Notes: generated from the sequence alone by a model not told the origin. A DNA stretch of 64,000 bases from Planctomycetota bacterium (GCA_014584315.1 JACTNA010000028.1:1-64000); one strand, 5' to 3'. Counted from the stretch's first letter, positions 1-9,534 are shown. Numbers and translations: made by a program.

Positions 1-27
1 AAAAAAAAAACGAACATGCCCGTTCGT
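1..27 (-). terminator. Terminator-like hairpin followed by T10 on the minus strand
   Basis: + strand A10 then CGAAC-ATGCCC-GTTCG; on the minus strand this is a stem followed by a T tract. At the window edge, so context is missing. Confidence 0.4.
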
Positions 28-90
28 GCGATGCCGGTGCGCAGCGAAGGTCTACCCCGTGCTGCCGGACGCACGGTACAATCGCGGGTG

Positions 91-900
91 ATGGAGCATC
101 CTTCTCGCAATGCCGATGTCTGGTACGCGATCCGTGGAGAAGGACGCGGTCCGAGGGGAGGATTCACCCTTCTTGAGGCCATGGTGGTGGTCGTTGTCGC
201 CGCCGTAGTAATTGGACTGCTCATTCCCGTGCTCACGTCGGCTCGCAGGGAGACTTGGTCGGTTGTCTGCCTTTCGCGCATCCGTGAGATGGGTAGTTTG
301 ATGGGCATGTACGCTCTATCGCACGATGACCGAGTGCCCTCGGCGCTCGACCCGAATGTTGCTGCCGCCGACCGCGGACTATGGCTTGATTACGTCAGCC
401 AAGTGTACACGACCTTTCCCCGGCGGCCGTGGCTCGATTTCGCGGGCTTCGACCCCCTCAGCGAGACCCAGTACTGTCCGGGTAATCAGCTTTGGCCTCA
501 CGATCTGCCCACCCCCTCCGACTACAACTCGGACTTCGTGCTCAGCGCGTCCCTGTTCATGGAGGCCGCCTACGCAGATCCAAACCTGCCGGAAGAGGTG
601 TGGCGGTCTCGCCTCGGAGCCAAGGTGCAGCGGATTGGCGCTGCCCACTATCCGTCTCAGAAGGCGGGCATCATGGAGTACTATGTGTGGCATGGGTGGA
701 CAGAGTCCCACGGTCCTTGGACAGATACTGTCCGCCTGACCTACTTCCGCGCCGAGCGACCCGGCTCCGTATGGTTCCTCGACGGGCATGCCCGACCGTT
801 CCATGCCACGGAAGCACTGCCGTTCGTTGATCGCTACGACGTCTGGTACAGTTGGCCGCTGTCGACGACGGCGTGGGGAATTGCCGGTCGAGATCGGTGA
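91..900 (+). CDS. Prepilin-type N-terminal cleavage/methylation domain protein (pseudopilin-like)
   Basis: GGFTLLEAMVVVVVAAVVIGLLIPVL type IV pilin signal; C-terminal SVWFLDGHARPF resembles planctomycete H-X9-DG proteins. Internal ATG at 91 preferred over 16. Confidence 0.8.
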   Translation: MEHPSRNADVWYAIRGEGRGPRGGFTLLEAMVVVVVAAVVIGLLIPVLTSARRETWSVVCLSRIREMGSLMGMYALSHDDRVPSALDPNVAAADRGLWLDYVSQVYTTFPRRPWLDFAGFDPLSETQYCPGNQLWPHDLPTPSDYNSDFVLSASLFMEAAYADPNLPEEVWRSRLGAKVQRIGAAHYPSQKAGIMEYYVWHGWTESHGPWTDTVRLTYFRAERPGSVWFLDGHARPFHATEALPFVDRYDVWYSWPLSTTAWGIAGRDR

Positions 901-1006
901 CGAGCTCTCTCGCTCGGGCGCCCAACGACGTGTTCGTGCGCGCGTTCCATCACCGCTCCCGGACCCCTTCTTGTTCCCTCTCGAGCGTTGAACGCCCTGT
1001 CCCTCG

Positions 1007-1034
1007 TTGCCTCCCTCCCCCTATTCGATATACT
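1007..1034 (+). promoter_or_regulatory. Candidate promoter for feoA
   Basis: TTGCCT - 16 nt - TATACT about 90 nt upstream of feoA. Confidence 0.35.
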
Positions 1035-1123
1035 CCCCTCCGGAATCCCCCTGCGACCGAGTCTCAGTCGCCGGGGTATCATCCGTCGGCCGCCCCGCGC
1101 GGCCGCACCGGGAGGGTCTCGCA

Positions 1124-1390
1124 ATGCAGCCTGAAGCCCCAGCCAGCGTGACGCTCGCCAGCCTCCTGCCGGGCCAGAGCGGGCTTGTCCGCGATACCGA
1201 CGCCCTCTCCCCGGGCGACGCCGCCTATCTGCGTGCCCTTGGCATCCGCCCCCGCAGTCGCGTCCGGCTCTGCCGCCAGGGCGGGCCGTGCATCGTCGAG
1301 GTCGGGTGCGGGTGCGGCGGGCCGTGCTGCCGTGTCGCCCTGTCGCGGCACCTGGCCGTCCACATCATCGTCGAGCCGATGCCCGCCTGA
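1124..1390 (+). CDS. feoA: FeoA domain protein (ferrous iron transport)
   Basis: Small SH3-like protein (LLPGQSGLVRD...LRALGIRPRSRVRL...) directly upstream of feoB. Confidence 0.75.
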   Translation: MQPEAPASVTLASLLPGQSGLVRDTDALSPGDAAYLRALGIRPRSRVRLCRQGGPCIVEVGCGCGGPCCRVALSRHLAVHIIVEPMPA

Positions 1391-1413
1391 GCCGGCGACC
1401 GGGGAGCCTCGCC

Positions 1414-3402
1414 GTGTCCGACGCCCCCGCGCCAACCGCCCTCCCCGCCGAGCCTGCCCGCGAGGTCCGCCCGATCCGTGTCGCCATCCTCGGCAACCCC
1501 AACACGGGCAAGACGACGCTCTTCAACCGCCTGTGCGGCGTGCGCCACAAGACGAGCAACTTCCCCGGCACGACCCAGGAGGCCCGGATCGGCTTCCCGC
1601 GGGGTCTGCCCGAGGGGAGCGAACTCATCGACCTGCCGGGCATCTACTCGCTCGAGCTCGACCAGTCCGAGGCCGCCATCTGCCGCGACGTGCTGGCGGG
1701 GCAACTCGCGCCGCGCGGCGAGTCGGTCGAGGCGCCGGACGCCGTGCTGGTCGTGACCGACGCGACGAACATGCCGCGCAACCTGATGCTGGTGGGGGAG
1801 GCGATCCGGCGTTGCCTGCCGACCGTGATCGCGATCAACATGGTGGACGCCTCGCGGCGCAAGGGCATCCACGCCGACGAGGGCGTGCTGACGGCGCGCC
1901 TCGGCGTCGAGGCCGTCCCGTGCAGCGCGCGAACGGGCGAGGGGCTCGACGCGCTGCTCGCCGCCCTGACTCGCGCCCGCATCCCCACCGAGTCCCCCCC
2001 CCCGAGCGAGGACGGCCTCGCCCTCTGGGCCGACGACCTCTACGCCCGGATGGCCGCCGGCTACGACCAGCCCCGCCCCGACACCTTCACCGACCGCCTC
2101 GACCGCGCCTTCACGCACCCGCTGCTCGGTCTCGGGGCGTTCGTGGGCGTCATGGCGGGGCTGTTCTTCGTGATCTTCTCGCTGGCCGCCTACCCGATGG
2201 GCTGGATCGAGAGCATCTTCTCGCGTCTGGGCGGGCTGGTCGGCGCGGTCCTGCCGCCGGGCGCGATCCACGACCTCGTGGCCGACGGCGTGGTCGCGGG
2301 CATCGGCGCGACCGTGGTCTTCCTGCCGCAGATCTGCCTGCTCTTCTTCCTCATCTCGCTGCTCGAGGACACGGGCTACCTCGCCCGCGCCGCGTTCGTG
2401 ATGGACCGCGTGCTGCGCCCGTTCGGTTTGAACGGGCACGCTTTCGTGCCGCTGCTCTCGAGCCACGCCTGCGCCCTGCCGGGCATCATCGCCGCGAGGG
2501 CGGTGCCCGACCGGCGCGACCGCCTGGCCACCATGCTCACCGCGCCCTTCATGAGTTGCACGGCCCGCATCCCCGTGTACGTGCTGCTCACGGTCCTGCT
2601 CTTCCGCGACAGCCCGCTGCTGCAGGCCCTCGCGTTCACCGCGTGCTACGCCCTTGGCATCGCGGCGGGGCTGCTCAGCGCGCTCGTCGCGCGGCGCACC
2701 ATCCTGCGCGGCCCGAGCCGACCGATGGCGCTCGAACTGCCGTCGTACCGCCTGCCCAGCCTGCGCACGGCGCTGCTTGCCGCGTGGGACCGCGGGCTTG
2801 TGTTCCTGAAGAAGGCCGGCACGATCATCCTGGCCATCTCGATCGTGCTCTGGTGGCTCGGCGCGTACCCGGGCACGGAGCCGCCGCCCGAGGCCGTCGA
2901 GATCCGCGAGCGGGCCGAGGCCGCCGGCGCGGACGCCGACGCGCTGCTCGCCGAGGCGGACGCGATCGAATCGCGGCACGCGACGCGACGCTCGTTCCTC
3001 GGGCGCATGGGCGAGGCCGCCGAGCCGGTCTTCCGCCCGCTGGGCTACGACCGCCAACTGACGGTGGGGGTGCTGGCGAGTTTCGCGGCCCGCGAGGTCT
3101 TCGTCGCCACGATGGCGATCCAGATCGCGGGCCGCGACGACGTCGAGGAGTCCGGCGTCTTCGAGGCGGTCGCCACCGCGACGCGCGACGACGGGCGCAC
3201 GCCCATCTTCACGCGCGCCACCTGCTGGTCGCTGCTCGTCTACTACGTGCTGGCGATGCAGTGCCTGCCGACGCTCGCCGTCACCGCGAAGGAATCCGGG
3301 CACTGGAAGTGGGCGCTGCTGCAACTCGGCTGGATGTGGGGCCTGGCCTACGCGAGCGCGCTCGTGGTCTTCCAGTCCCTGCGTGCGGCGGGCGTCGCCT
3401 AG
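1414..3402 (+). CDS. feoB: Ferrous iron transport protein B
   Basis: G1 GNPNTGKTTLFN, KTSNFPGTTQE, DLPGIYSL, NMVD, SARTGEG, then gating membrane domains (SSHACALPGI, FMSCTARIPVY). GTG start at 1414. Confidence 0.92.
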   Translation: MSDAPAPTALPAEPAREVRPIRVAILGNPNTGKTTLFNRLCGVRHKTSNFPGTTQEARIGFPRGLPEGSELIDLPGIYSLELDQSEAAICRDVLAGQLAPRGESVEAPDAVLVVTDATNMPRNLMLVGEAIRRCLPTVIAINMVDASRRKGIHADEGVLTARLGVEAVPCSARTGEGLDALLAALTRARIPTESPPPSEDGLALWADDLYARMAAGYDQPRPDTFTDRLDRAFTHPLLGLGAFVGVMAGLFFVIFSLAAYPMGWIESIFSRLGGLVGAVLPPGAIHDLVADGVVAGIGATVVFLPQICLLFFLISLLEDTGYLARAAFVMDRVLRPFGLNGHAFVPLLSSHACALPGIIAARAVPDRRDRLATMLTAPFMSCTARIPVYVLLTVLLFRDSPLLQALAFTACYALGIAAGLLSALVARRTILRGPSRPMALELPSYRLPSLRTALLAAWDRGLVFLKKAGTIILAISIVLWWLGAYPGTEPPPEAVEIRERAEAAGADADALLAEADAIESRHATRRSFLGRMGEAAEPVFRPLGYDRQLTVGVLASFAAREVFVATMAIQIAGRDDVEESGVFEAVATATRDDGRTPIFTRATCWSLLVYYVLAMQCLPTLAVTAKESGHWKWALLQLGWMWGLAYASALVVFQSLRAAGVA

Positions 3403-3404
3403 CG

Positions 3405-3593
3405 TTGCCCGTGCCCCTCGGCGACTGGCAGTTCTGGGCCGTCACGATCGTCGCGCTGGGCGCGCTGGCGTTCCTGCTGCGCCGCGCGCTGCCGCGCCTC
3501 GCGTGGTGGCGCGGGCGCCGCCCGCCGGGACGCCGCGCGACGCTCACGGTCGGCGGGCGGGCCGTCGATCGGTCGCGGGGCAAGGGCGCATGA
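3405..3593 (+). CDS. Small single-TM protein downstream of feoB
   Basis: LPVPLGDWQFWAVTIVALGALAFLLRRALPRLAWWRGRRP...; starts 2 nt after the feoB stop (TTG 3405 or GTG 3411). Confidence 0.45.
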   Translation: MPVPLGDWQFWAVTIVALGALAFLLRRALPRLAWWRGRRPPGRRATLTVGGRAVDRSRGKGA

Positions 3594-3686
3594 GCATCCG
3601 CCGTGCGCGCGCCCGCCGGGCAAGCGGGGGCGTCGGGCGCAGGACACACGACAACCCCGACCCGGCCCCCGCTTGCGCGACGGGCG

Positions 3687-4127
3687 TCACGCCGCAGGAC
3701 GCGAGAACAGCCGCGGCAACCGGCGCGAGCGCTGCCCGCCTCCCTCGTCGTGCAACAGCCGCACCGCCTGCGCGCCCGTCTCGGCGAGCACGAACCGGCG
3801 TGCAAGCCCCGTCGAGCGGATCAGCCGGCAGGCGTCCATCGGAAGCCCCGCCACCACCAGCCGTCCGCCCGACGCCTCGCACGCCTCGCCCAGCCGCGCC
3901 AGCACGGTGAGGCAACTCACCGACAGGCGCACCCCCGGGCGGAAACTCACCACCACGCGCCACGAGCACCGCTCCGCGAGGCTCCCCAGCTGACGCTCCA
4001 TCCGCGTCGCGTGCATGTCGTGTACGTTCGCCTCGACCACCTCCGCGATCGCCCACCCCGGGCCTCGCGTCACGTCCAGCAGCCCGCCCGCATCGGCCGT
4101 CGCCCCGTTCAGCGATCGCGTCGTCAT
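3687..4127 (-). CDS. STAS-domain (anti-sigma-factor antagonist-like) protein
   Basis: About 146 aa; SCLTVLARLGEACEASGGRLVVAGLPMDACRLIRSTGLARRFVLAET fits STAS helices and strands. Confidence 0.55.
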   Translation of the reverse strand: MTTRSLNGATADAGGLLDVTRGPGWAIAEVVEANVHDMHATRMERQLGSLAERCSWRVVVSFRPGVRLSVSCLTVLARLGEACEASGGRLVVAGLPMDACRLIRSTGLARRFVLAETGAQAVRLLHDEGGGQRSRRLPRLFSRPAA

Positions 4128-4312
4128 CGTCGTGGCGCTCCGCGTCAACCGCCCCCGCCAGGGCACGGCCGCACGCAAGAGATGCCAAACGCACAACGAC
4201 GACGCCAGCCGCTCCGCACGATCGCCGGTGGCGGGGCGACGCTCTGGCGCGCCTGAACCGCCCGCGCAGCCTGGCACACCCGCCGGTTATCGGAACGCCC
4301 GCGATGCTCCCC

Positions 4313-5848
4313 TCACGGCCCCAGCAGCCGCCCGGCCCAGGCCCGCAGGTCGGGCCTGTCGATGCCGTCCGCGGCGGCCTCGTCGATCCAGGCCAGGTGC
4401 GACTCCCTCGGCGCGCCCGCCGCCAGGGCCGTGATGACGAGCGCGAGACGCGGATCGGGATCGCCCTCGGCGCGGGGGGCGCGCAGGTACACGTCCGCGA
4501 ACCGCGCCGCCCCCGCGTCGTCGCCCCGCAGCAGCGCTGCCGCGTAGTGCCGGCACGACTCGTCCGCGATCAGCCGACGACGAAGGACCCGGAGTTCCTC
4601 CCATTGATCGGCCGGCGCGGTGTGCGGCCGCTTCGCCCCGAGCAGCCCGACCTGCCGCGTCAGCCACGCGTGCGCGTCCGGGCGCAGCTCCTCCAGCCCG
4701 CTCCAGCGACCGCGCGACGTGACGAGGTCGATCTCCGCCCGCTCGACGACCGAGTAGACGGATGCCTCCAGGTCCGCGCCCGTGTCGTCCTGCAACTGCA
4801 GGATCGCAAAGTACTCGAACAGGTCAGGCTCCCTGTGCCCCGCTTCGGCCAGCAGGAACAGGTCGTGCATGTCCGATCCGTCAAACCACGGCGCGAGCCG
4901 GTCCTGCGCACGGTACATCGCCGCGAACCGCTCCATCGCCGGCCCGCCTCGGACGGCGAGCGAGCGCATCTCGTCGATCGCCACGATCCGGATCGCGCTG
5001 GCCGCCTGAGGATCGAACGACCGCCCACGCTCCCAGAGCCACGTGTACAGCCCGATCGCCTCCGCCGTCCCGCCCAGCGCGACGCGCTCCCGCGCCTCGA
5101 TCCATCGCCCGACCACGAGCGCCGGCGCCGCGCCCTGCTCATCCGCCACCGCGAGCACGCGCTCACTTCCCTCGTCGTGGAACGTTCGGATGGCCGGACG
5201 AGCCGGCGGCGGATTCTTCGTCGTATGCAGGAGATGCCACGCCGGGTCCGTCGATTCCAGCGACGAGAGGCCCAGGTCGGCGGTCAGCAGGATCCGCAGG
5301 GGCTTGATGTAGAACATCCCTGGGTCGTAGTCCCCGATGATCGGAATCGGGCCTTTCTGGAACCGATGGTCCGGCACGGTCCGGAACAGCGTGCCGTCCT
5401 TGAAGATCAGCACCACCGGATCCTCGCTGATCGGCCTGCCTGACGTCGGGTTGCGCGCGATGACCCGTGTGATCTGCGCCCACTCCGCCGGATGCTCCAC
5501 CTGATCGACCTTGATGGTGATCGCGTGCCACTCCAGCCACGCCCGCAGCGTCGGGCTGCGCCATGTGAACCTCTCCATCTTGTCGAACGGGTTCTCGCCG
5601 GAGTTCGTGTTAATCGTCGTCCCCGGGGCGAGCGTTACTCCGCCCGGCTGTGGGGAGTCGTGCCCGCGCGGATACACCACGAGAAACTTGTACTGCGCCT
5701 TGCTCTGTTCCAGTGCCTCCGCCAGCGACAGGTCAGAAAAAGGCCCGTCCCTTCCTTGCCCGGTCGCCGGCGCGGCCGCGGCCCCCAGCGCGACTACAGC
5801 AGCGACAACGCTCCGCCCCCAAACCCCGAGGCCCCGTGCTCGCTTCAT
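4313..5848 (-). CDS. Exported protein with thioredoxin-like fold region, otherwise hypothetical
   Basis: Signal peptide MKRARGLGVWGRSVVAAVVALGAAAAPATGQ; YKFLVVYPRG...DPVVLIFKDGTLFRTV. Confidence 0.55.
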   Translation of the reverse strand: MKRARGLGVWGRSVVAAVVALGAAAAPATGQGRDGPFSDLSLAEALEQSKAQYKFLVVYPRGHDSPQPGGVTLAPGTTINTNSGENPFDKMERFTWRSPTLRAWLEWHAITIKVDQVEHPAEWAQITRVIARNPTSGRPISEDPVVLIFKDGTLFRTVPDHRFQKGPIPIIGDYDPGMFYIKPLRILLTADLGLSSLESTDPAWHLLHTTKNPPPARPAIRTFHDEGSERVLAVADEQGAAPALVVGRWIEARERVALGGTAEAIGLYTWLWERGRSFDPQAASAIRIVAIDEMRSLAVRGGPAMERFAAMYRAQDRLAPWFDGSDMHDLFLLAEAGHREPDLFEYFAILQLQDDTGADLEASVYSVVERAEIDLVTSRGRWSGLEELRPDAHAWLTRQVGLLGAKRPHTAPADQWEELRVLRRRLIADESCRHYAAALLRGDDAGAARFADVYLRAPRAEGDPDPRLALVITALAAGAPRESHLAWIDEAAADGIDRPDLRAWAGRLLGP

Positions 5849-5901
5849 GGCCGCCTCCCGTCTGCGGTTCGCGGCCGGTCGGTGGTCGGTTCCGGTGTGC
5901 T

Positions 5902-6342
5902 TCACCCGTTCCCGCGCAGGCGGGCCGTGTGCCGTTGCATGGCTCGGATCGTCGCGTCGGAGACGTGGTGCTCGATGCCTTCGGCGTCGATCTCGGCCTG
6001 GTCGGGCTTCACGCCCAGCGCGACCAGGAACTCCAGCACCACCTCGTGCCGCCGGCGCGCCGCCGCGGCCATGCGCCGCCCGTCGGGCGTCAGCGTCACC
6101 GGCTTGTACGGCTCGGTCTCGACCAGCCCGCACTCCTGCAGGCGCCCCAGGATGCGCGAGACCGTCACGTGGCTCACGCCCATCATGAGGGCGAGGTCGC
6201 GCACCCGCGCCTCGCCGTGCTGCTCGACGAGTTGCATGATCGCCTCGGTGTAGTCCTCGGCCGTCTCGTCGCGGTGCGCGGACCGCGTCGAGCGGAACCG
6301 CTCCGCGTCGCCGCGCTCCGGCCTGCTTCCCTTCGCCGCCAT
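5902..6342 (-). CDS. mntR: DtxR/MntR family metal-dependent transcriptional regulator
   Basis: TAEDYTEAIMQLVEQHGEARVRDLALMMGVSHVTVSRILGRLQECGLVE, then EFLVALGVKPDQAEIDAEGIEHHVSD. Confidence 0.85.
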   Translation of the reverse strand: MAAKGSRPERGDAERFRSTRSAHRDETAEDYTEAIMQLVEQHGEARVRDLALMMGVSHVTVSRILGRLQECGLVETEPYKPVTLTPDGRRMAAAARRRHEVVLEFLVALGVKPDQAEIDAEGIEHHVSDATIRAMQRHTARLRGNG

Positions 6343-6368
6343 CGCGCCCAGAATAGCAGCACGCCAAC

Positions 6369-6394
6369 CGGGGCGGGGCCTTTCAGGCCCCGTC
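6369..6394. repeat. GC-rich hairpin repeat copy 1 (CGGGGCGGGGCCTTTCAGGCCCCGTC)
   Basis: Near-identical (1-nt indel) to 52048-52074. Confidence 0.7.
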
Positions 6395-6682
6395 GGCGCA
6401 CCACTTCGCCCGGATGTCCTCGGCGCGCACGCCGCGCACCAGCACGGTCTTCTCCGCGCTCGCGTGCCCCGAAACGACCTCGACCGCCGACGCCCGCACG
6501 CCCAGTTCGCGCGCGATCAGGTCGCACACCGCCCGGTTCGCCCGCCCCCCCTCGGGCGGGGCGGCCACCCGCACTTTCAGGCGATCCCCGAGCCGCCCGG
6601 CGACGGCGTCCCGCTTCGCGCCCGGCACGACCTTCACGGCCAGAAGCACGCCGGCGTCACCTTCGTCCACAATGCGGATCAT
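6383..6682 (-). CDS. DUF167 (YggU-like) family protein
   Basis: VKVVPGAKRDAVAGRLGDRLKVRVAAPPEGGRANRAVCDLIARELGV. Confidence 0.85.
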   Translation of the reverse strand: MIRIVDEGDAGVLLAVKVVPGAKRDAVAGRLGDRLKVRVAAPPEGGRANRAVCDLIARELGVRASAVEVVSGHASAEKTVLVRGVRAEDIRAKWCADGA

Positions 6683-6820
6683 CCCGGTTCGCTCCGAACG
6701 GGCGATAACGTCATCCCGAGGGCTTGATCGACCACGCTGCGGCGCCGATAATGCCATCAGCCTCGTCACGGGCGAACGTCGGCTTCAAGCCGTGTACTCG
6801 GGCGGCAAGTCCGCCTGAGT

Positions 6821-7663
6821 CTAGCCCGTGAGAGGCTTTCTCTTTTCCAGCGTCAACGGGTTCGCCACGCTGTACCACTCGCCGTACGCGCGTCGCCTCG
6901 TATCGTCGATGTCCATGACCAGCCGATACCCGTCACGGAGGAGGTTGAAGTACCGGTCTTCGTTCCGCTCGTAGAGCCGCTGAAGCGCCCACAGGTAGTA
7001 GTCCACGACCTGAAGCCCCGCCTCCTCGTGCGGGAACGCGGAACGAATCAGCGTGGGTCGATCGCTCGGGATACCCCACCTGCGGCTGAAGTTGCGCTTC
7101 GCGCGCACGATCGTGCGCTCCAGCGCATCGGCGCGATCGGACTTTCCCCGACGGGCGAAGACGATCCGATTCTCGTCCGCCTTGTGGAGCAGGTTCTTGA
7201 GCAGTCTAGACGAGAGCGAGTCGTAGACCTCGTCCGCGCTTAGCTTGCGCCCCAGCCTGTCGTGCATCATCCTCGCCTGAGCGACGAGCGCGTCCTTCCT
7301 CCGGACGACGACCTGCACCTTCGCGCCCAGTGAGGGGAGCAGGCGAAAGACCTCGCGTCGCACTTCAGCAACATCATCCTTGGCGTGGAACGCCCGGGCC
7401 GTCTTGCCCGCTCCCGGCCGCATGGACGGAACCCCGCGAAAGTAGGGATCGTCGAGAAGCGACCGGCGCAGAGCGTCGAGCGCCGCGCTCGCGTGGGCCG
7501 GGTCCGGCACATGTGCGACACCGACCATGAACGCCCTCGAGACACCCTCGTTCCCGACGATCACGCGTCCTTTCGCGTCGAACAGCGTCAGGTCGCCGGC
7601 TTCGTCGACGTAGTAATGGCGGACGACACCAGGCGATCCTGCGCTCACTTCGCCTCGCTTCAT
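6821..7663 (-). CDS. DUF3800 domain protein
   Basis: HYYVDEAGDLTLFDAKGR N-terminus, C-terminal LQVVDYYLWALQRLYERNEDRYF; ATGA overlap with the upstream methyltransferase. Confidence 0.75.
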   Translation of the reverse strand: MKRGEVSAGSPGVVRHYYVDEAGDLTLFDAKGRVIVGNEGVSRAFMVGVAHVPDPAHASAALDALRRSLLDDPYFRGVPSMRPGAGKTARAFHAKDDVAEVRREVFRLLPSLGAKVQVVVRRKDALVAQARMMHDRLGRKLSADEVYDSLSSRLLKNLLHKADENRIVFARRGKSDRADALERTIVRAKRNFSRRWGIPSDRPTLIRSAFPHEEAGLQVVDYYLWALQRLYERNEDRYFNLLRDGYRLVMDIDDTRRRAYGEWYSVANPLTLEKRKPLTG

Positions 7664-8595
7664 CGTTCGTCGGCCGACCGCCGCTTCCCCTTCAGCCCTT
7701 GCCTCGGCGGGTGGAACGCCGTGCTGGTGGGGGCCGACGCCGTGCCCTTGCGCACCATCCCCGCGCGGATGCGCTCGACCGCCCGCTCCGCGTTCGCCCG
7801 GCTGTACTCGACGCCGATGAACCGCCGACCGTGCGCGCACGCCACCACGCCCGTCGTCCCGCTGCCGGTGAACGGGTCGAGCACGAGGTCGCCCTTCTCG
7901 GAGCACGCGAGGATGACGCGCTCGAGGTACACCTCCGGCAACTGGTTGTCGTGCCCCGCGCGCCGCTCCTTGTTGTTGCCCTGCACACGCCCCCAGTACC
8001 GCCCGTACCACACGTCCATCGGCACGCGCAGCCCCGCCGGCATCCCGTCGCGCTTGCTCTCCGTGCGCGGGTCGCCGTAGATCGCGCGCCGGTCCGACAC
8101 CTCTAGCACGCGCTCGGGCCTCCACACCCGCGTAAACGGGTCGCGGCTGAAGTACAGGGCGTGGACCTTCGAGTTGATGAACCGCTGCGAGGTGTTCTGC
8201 CCGAAGCGGTAGTGCCAGATGCACCAGTTCACCATGTGCATCCCGCGCTGCTTCAGGTGCACGACGATCTCGGCCGCCCAGTCGTCCGGGATGTTCACCC
8301 ACAGCGAGCCGTTCGTCGCCAGCGCGCCCACGCACAGGTCGAGCCACTGGTACGTGAAGTCGAGGTACTCCTTGTCCGGCATCGCGTCGTGCCACTGGTC
8401 GTAGGCCCGGTTCCAGTTGAAGGGCGGGTCCGCGAAGACCAGCCGGACCTCGCGGTTCCTCACCTCCGGGAGCGTCGGCAGCACGTCGCGGCAGTCGCCC
8501 ACCCACACCCGAGCGTCGCCGCGCCCGCCCTTCGCGGCAACGGCGAGCGGCTTCGTCCGCTTCGGTTCGGCCTGTGTTCGTGGCAGCGTCGTCAT
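7660..8595 (-). CDS. DNA methyltransferase (N4-cytosine/N6-adenine type, beta-like motif order)
   Basis: DPPFNW catalytic motif precedes LDPFTGSGTTGVVA SAM motif. Confidence 0.88.
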   Translation of the reverse strand: MTTLPRTQAEPKRTKPLAVAAKGGRGDARVWVGDCRDVLPTLPEVRNREVRLVFADPPFNWNRAYDQWHDAMPDKEYLDFTYQWLDLCVGALATNGSLWVNIPDDWAAEIVVHLKQRGMHMVNWCIWHYRFGQNTSQRFINSKVHALYFSRDPFTRVWRPERVLEVSDRRAIYGDPRTESKRDGMPAGLRVPMDVWYGRYWGRVQGNNKERRAGHDNQLPEVYLERVILACSEKGDLVLDPFTGSGTTGVVACAHGRRFIGVEYSRANAERAVERIRAGMVRKGTASAPTSTAFHPPRQGLKGKRRSADER

Positions 8596-8648
8596 GGGCG
8601 GCCGTAGCGTAGCGGCCCGCGCGCGCCGGCGCAACCGCGCCGCGCCGC

Positions 8649-9482
8649 TCACCCGATCCGCCGCATCAGCCCCATGCCGTAGTTCAGCGGCGAGAGGTAC
8701 AACTCGACCTGTTCGTACCGGCCCTGCCCGATCGTGTCCGCGTGGTCGAGGATGTGCCGCGGCCCCATGTGCCCGCCGCACTGCTCCGGGAAGGTGTCGT
8801 GCAGCAGCACGTACCCGCCCGTGTTCAGCACGGGCTCGACCGCGTGGAAGTCCGCCGTCGCGCCGGGCACCGAGTGGTCGCCGTCGATGAACGCGAAATC
8901 GACGCCTCCGAGGCGCGCCAGGTCGTCGCGCGCCGTGGGCAGCGTCTCCCAACTCAGCCCCTTGTGGAACCGCACGAAGTCGATCAGCCCGGCCTTCTCA
9001 AGCCGCTCCTTCACGAACTCGAGCCGTCCTTCGAGCATCTCGGCGTCGCGCCACGGCCCCTTGTGGATCGGCCCAAAGTCGTCGAAGCAGTGGATCTCCG
9101 CGCCGTCCGGCGTGCCCGCGCCCGGCGTCCGTCCCGCTTCCCGCAGCGCGGCCGCCATCCAGTGCGTGCTCACCGAGCAGAACGACCCGACCTCGACGAT
9201 CACCCGCGGCTGCAGGTTGCGGATCAGCCCGTGCAGCATCAGCCCCGCCTCCGGGCTGAGCGACGCCGGGAACGCGATCGGCATCGCGTACAACTCCTTC
9301 AGCGCCTGGAGCCAGCGCACGCCCGGGTTGTCCAACCACGCCGGGAACGCCCAGCGCGTCGGGTGCGGCCCGTCGTTGCGCGGAAAGAACCGCAACTGGT
9401 CGCGCGGCAGTGGTCCCCCCCCCGCGGTCGTGTCCGGTGTCGCCGCCGCGTCCGCGGGCCTGCTGCGCTTGAGCGTGAACAT
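8649..9482 (-). CDS. Class I SAM-dependent methyltransferase
   Basis: RVIVEVGSFCSVSTHWMA; VDFAFIDGDHSVPGATADFHAVEPVLNTGGYVLLHDTFP. Confidence 0.7.
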   Translation of the reverse strand: MFTLKRSRPADAAATPDTTAGGGPLPRDQLRFFPRNDGPHPTRWAFPAWLDNPGVRWLQALKELYAMPIAFPASLSPEAGLMLHGLIRNLQPRVIVEVGSFCSVSTHWMAAALREAGRTPGAGTPDGAEIHCFDDFGPIHKGPWRDAEMLEGRLEFVKERLEKAGLIDFVRFHKGLSWETLPTARDDLARLGGVDFAFIDGDHSVPGATADFHAVEPVLNTGGYVLLHDTFPEQCGGHMGPRHILDHADTIGQGRYEQVELYLSPLNYGMGLMRRIG

Positions 9483-9534
9483 CGGGCGAATCCTCCCGGC
9501 CTCCGTGCCCCGGTCCCATCGTAGCGTCCGCCGC

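Noticed and set aside
1225-3324. 699-aa minus-strand ORF across feoB
   Set aside because: Shadow of feoB, no domain signatures.
6821-7663. Transposase of an insertion sequence
   Set aside because: The DEAGD-containing protein reads as DUF3800; no terminal inverted repeats or target duplications were seen.
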